A stretch of 51,048 nucleotides of DNA. Source: Kriegella sp965368185 (lineage in GTDB: Bacteria; Bacteroidota; Bacteroidia; Flavobacteriales; Flavobacteriaceae). Position 1 is the stretch's first letter. The number at the start of each line of letters is the position of its first letter. Of the stretch, positions 49,936 to 51,048 are shown piece by piece. The position numbers and the translations under genes were made by a program. Location: the NCBI GenBank assembly GCA_965368185.1, contig CBDULZ010000029.1:1-51048 (forward strand), read 5' to 3'. Below the pieces are notes generated by a model, which saw nothing but the letters and a program-made list of their open reading frames with translations, searched no databases and had not been told where the DNA came from.

Positions 49936-51048
49936 ATGAAACGATTTATGCTCTTCTTTTTTGAAAGGATACTATTTGGCTCATTGGCGGCCTTAGTACC
50001 TGCAAAAAAGGGTTTAATGTTATTCGGGTCTGGGTTTAACAAGTTCTCTGACAATCCGAAATTCTTGTTTTTATACTTTCAGAACAAGAACGAATATAGC
50101 CCTATATGGATTTCACCGTCTCGATCGGAAGTGAAAGATTTAAGGGACAAAGGATATAACTGTTACTATAGATGGAGTTTTGACGCCATTTGGGCAGTTG
50201 TCAGGGCTCCCATTTTTTTTGTTTCCCACAATGTAACTGATGTTTTTCCGGTAATTCCGCAAAGAGGTATAGTTATAAATTTGTGGCACGGTACACCCAT
50301 AAAAAAAATCGGTTTTGACTCACTCAAAGAGCGGGAATGGATAGATGATTTTCAGAACTCAGGAAGAACATTGCCTTATCAAAGATGGAATTACTTTGTG
50401 GCTGCATCCCCACAGACCTCCTTTATTTTTGAAAGCGCCATGCATTTACCAACCTCGAAAATCAAACCACTTGGGCAGCCAAGAACAAACCCCATATTCG
50501 ATTCAACAAATGACAAAGAAATAAAAGCGAAAATTGAGGCAAAACTTCAATTTGTTAAAGAGACGGGCGATAGGCGCAAGATATTGTATACCCCCACATT
50601 CAGAAACAATGAGCTATCAACATCTAAAATAAAAGAGTCATTGATGGAAGTTGACAAAGCACTGGATAAAAAGCAAAATCAAGTGATTTTGTTCAAACCC
50701 CATCCGCTGGATAAAAGTATCTTTGATGACCAATTTTTCGAATCACTTGAAAACGTCTTTAATGTATCAAATGAAGATACGCAAGATTTACTGTGTGTAG
50801 CAGATATCCTTATTACCGATTACTCCTCGATTATGTTCGATTTTATGATCACGGGCAAGCCTATAATATCCTATATTTTTGATTTTGATGACTATGTAGC
50901 CGAGAATGGGGGATTGTATTTTTCCTTTGAGGAAATAGGAACAACGGTAGCAAAAAATTCCTTGGAGTTTGTATCATTTATTCTTGACCCGGATACAATA
51001 TCAAGGGGTTATGATAAACTGAAATTCAATACGACCGACAGTTGCAAA
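49936..51048 (+). CDS. CDP-glycerol glycerophosphotransferase-family protein, 3' end cut by window
   Basis: From the ATG at 49936, 371 codons are visible and the frame is open to the window end. The N-terminus is hydrophobic (MLFFFERILFGSLAALVPA), followed by GLMLFGSGFNKFSDNPKFL. Motifs of the CDP-glycerol:poly(glycerophosphate) transferase family are present: NLWHGTPIKKIGFD near residue 120, YTPTFRNN near 220, FKPHPLD near 255, and ITDYSSIMFDFMITGKPIISY near 295. Members transfer glycerol- or ribitol-phosphate to form teichoic acids or modify polysaccharides. Adjacent TagD-like and WecB genes supply the likely precursors. Confidence 0.85.
   Translation, partial: MKRFMLFFFERILFGSLAALVPAKKGLMLFGSGFNKFSDNPKFLFLYFQNKNEYSPIWISPSRSEVKDLRDKGYNCYYRWSFDAIWAVVRAPIFFVSHNVTDVFPVIPQRGIVINLWHGTPIKKIGFDSLKEREWIDDFQNSGRTLPYQRWNYFVAASPQTSFIFESAMHLPTSKIKPLGQPRTNPIFDSTNDKEIKAKIEAKLQFVKETGDRRKILYTPTFRNNELSTSKIKESLMEVDKALDKKQNQVILFKPHPLDKSIFDDQFFESLENVFNVSNEDTQDLLCVADILITDYSSIMFDFMITGKPIISYIFDFDDYVAENGGLYFSFEEIGTTVAKNSLEFVSFILDPDTISRGYDKLKFNTTDSCK

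Overview
This window reads as one block of chromosome from a member of the Flavobacteriaceae (Bacteroidetes), probably marine. The signs are a type IX secretion / gliding toolkit (SprB-repeat adhesin, PorP/SprF protein, gliding-type C-terminal sorting domain, PorE-like OmpA protein), flavobacterial families of unknown function (DUF4175, DUF4837, DUF6327, probable DUF6747 and DUF6909), start regions with TAnnTTTG -7 boxes rather than E. coli-type promoters, few Shine-Dalgarno sequences, and GC in the low forties outside one patch. I see no tRNA, rRNA, IS element, CRISPR array or prophage. The genus cannot be fixed from the sequence alone.

Layout. (1) 1-12047, minus strand: a secreted-surface locus. 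A T9SS cargo protein with Ig-like modules is followed after 5 bases by a PorP/SprF protein fused to a coiled coil and two SPOR-like modules, and then by a giant SprB-repeat adhesin that runs off the left edge. The adhesin holds a higher-order repeat of seven domains (about 572-577 aa) and an abrupt GC shift. (2) 12334-17984: glnS, a small envelope-stress-like cassette (YtxH, holin-like membrane protein, DUF6327), an SPFH protein and gltX. (3) 18156-32326: a housekeeping block, DUF4175-ybeY-mnmG, a lipoprotein and methyltransferase pair, an OmpH-like protein, DoxX-like, holB, pgk, a LysM lytic transglycosylase and DUF4837. Two perfect parS-type palindromes bracket mnmG, which suggests that this region lies near the replication origin. 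(4) 32408-36140, minus strand: a 56-aa membrane microprotein, a PorE-like OmpA/PD40/TPR protein with an N-terminal SPOR-like module, and tatA. (5) 36345-41457: an M23 peptidase, a GH3-type acyl-adenylating enzyme, a 562-aa protein of unknown function and a Wzz-like protein. (6) 41718 to the right edge: a surface polysaccharide cluster, rmlBACD, an AsnB-type amidotransferase, a TagD-like cytidylyltransferase, wecB, a Wzx flippase and a CDP-glycerol glycerophosphotransferase-family protein cut by the window end.

How the parts may work together. Regions 1 and 4 share the same SPOR-like module in two T9SS-associated proteins, which suggests a common peptidoglycan or partner contact. Region 6 combines dTDP-rhamnose synthesis with UDP-ManNAc, probable CDP-glycerol, and a glycerophosphate transferase. 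That gene set predicts a rhamnose-containing, glycerol-phosphate-decorated O-antigen or capsule, a teichoic-acid-like chemistry in a Gram-negative cell. Limits: no homology search or folding was run. Domain names come from recognising motifs, and boundaries are approximate.
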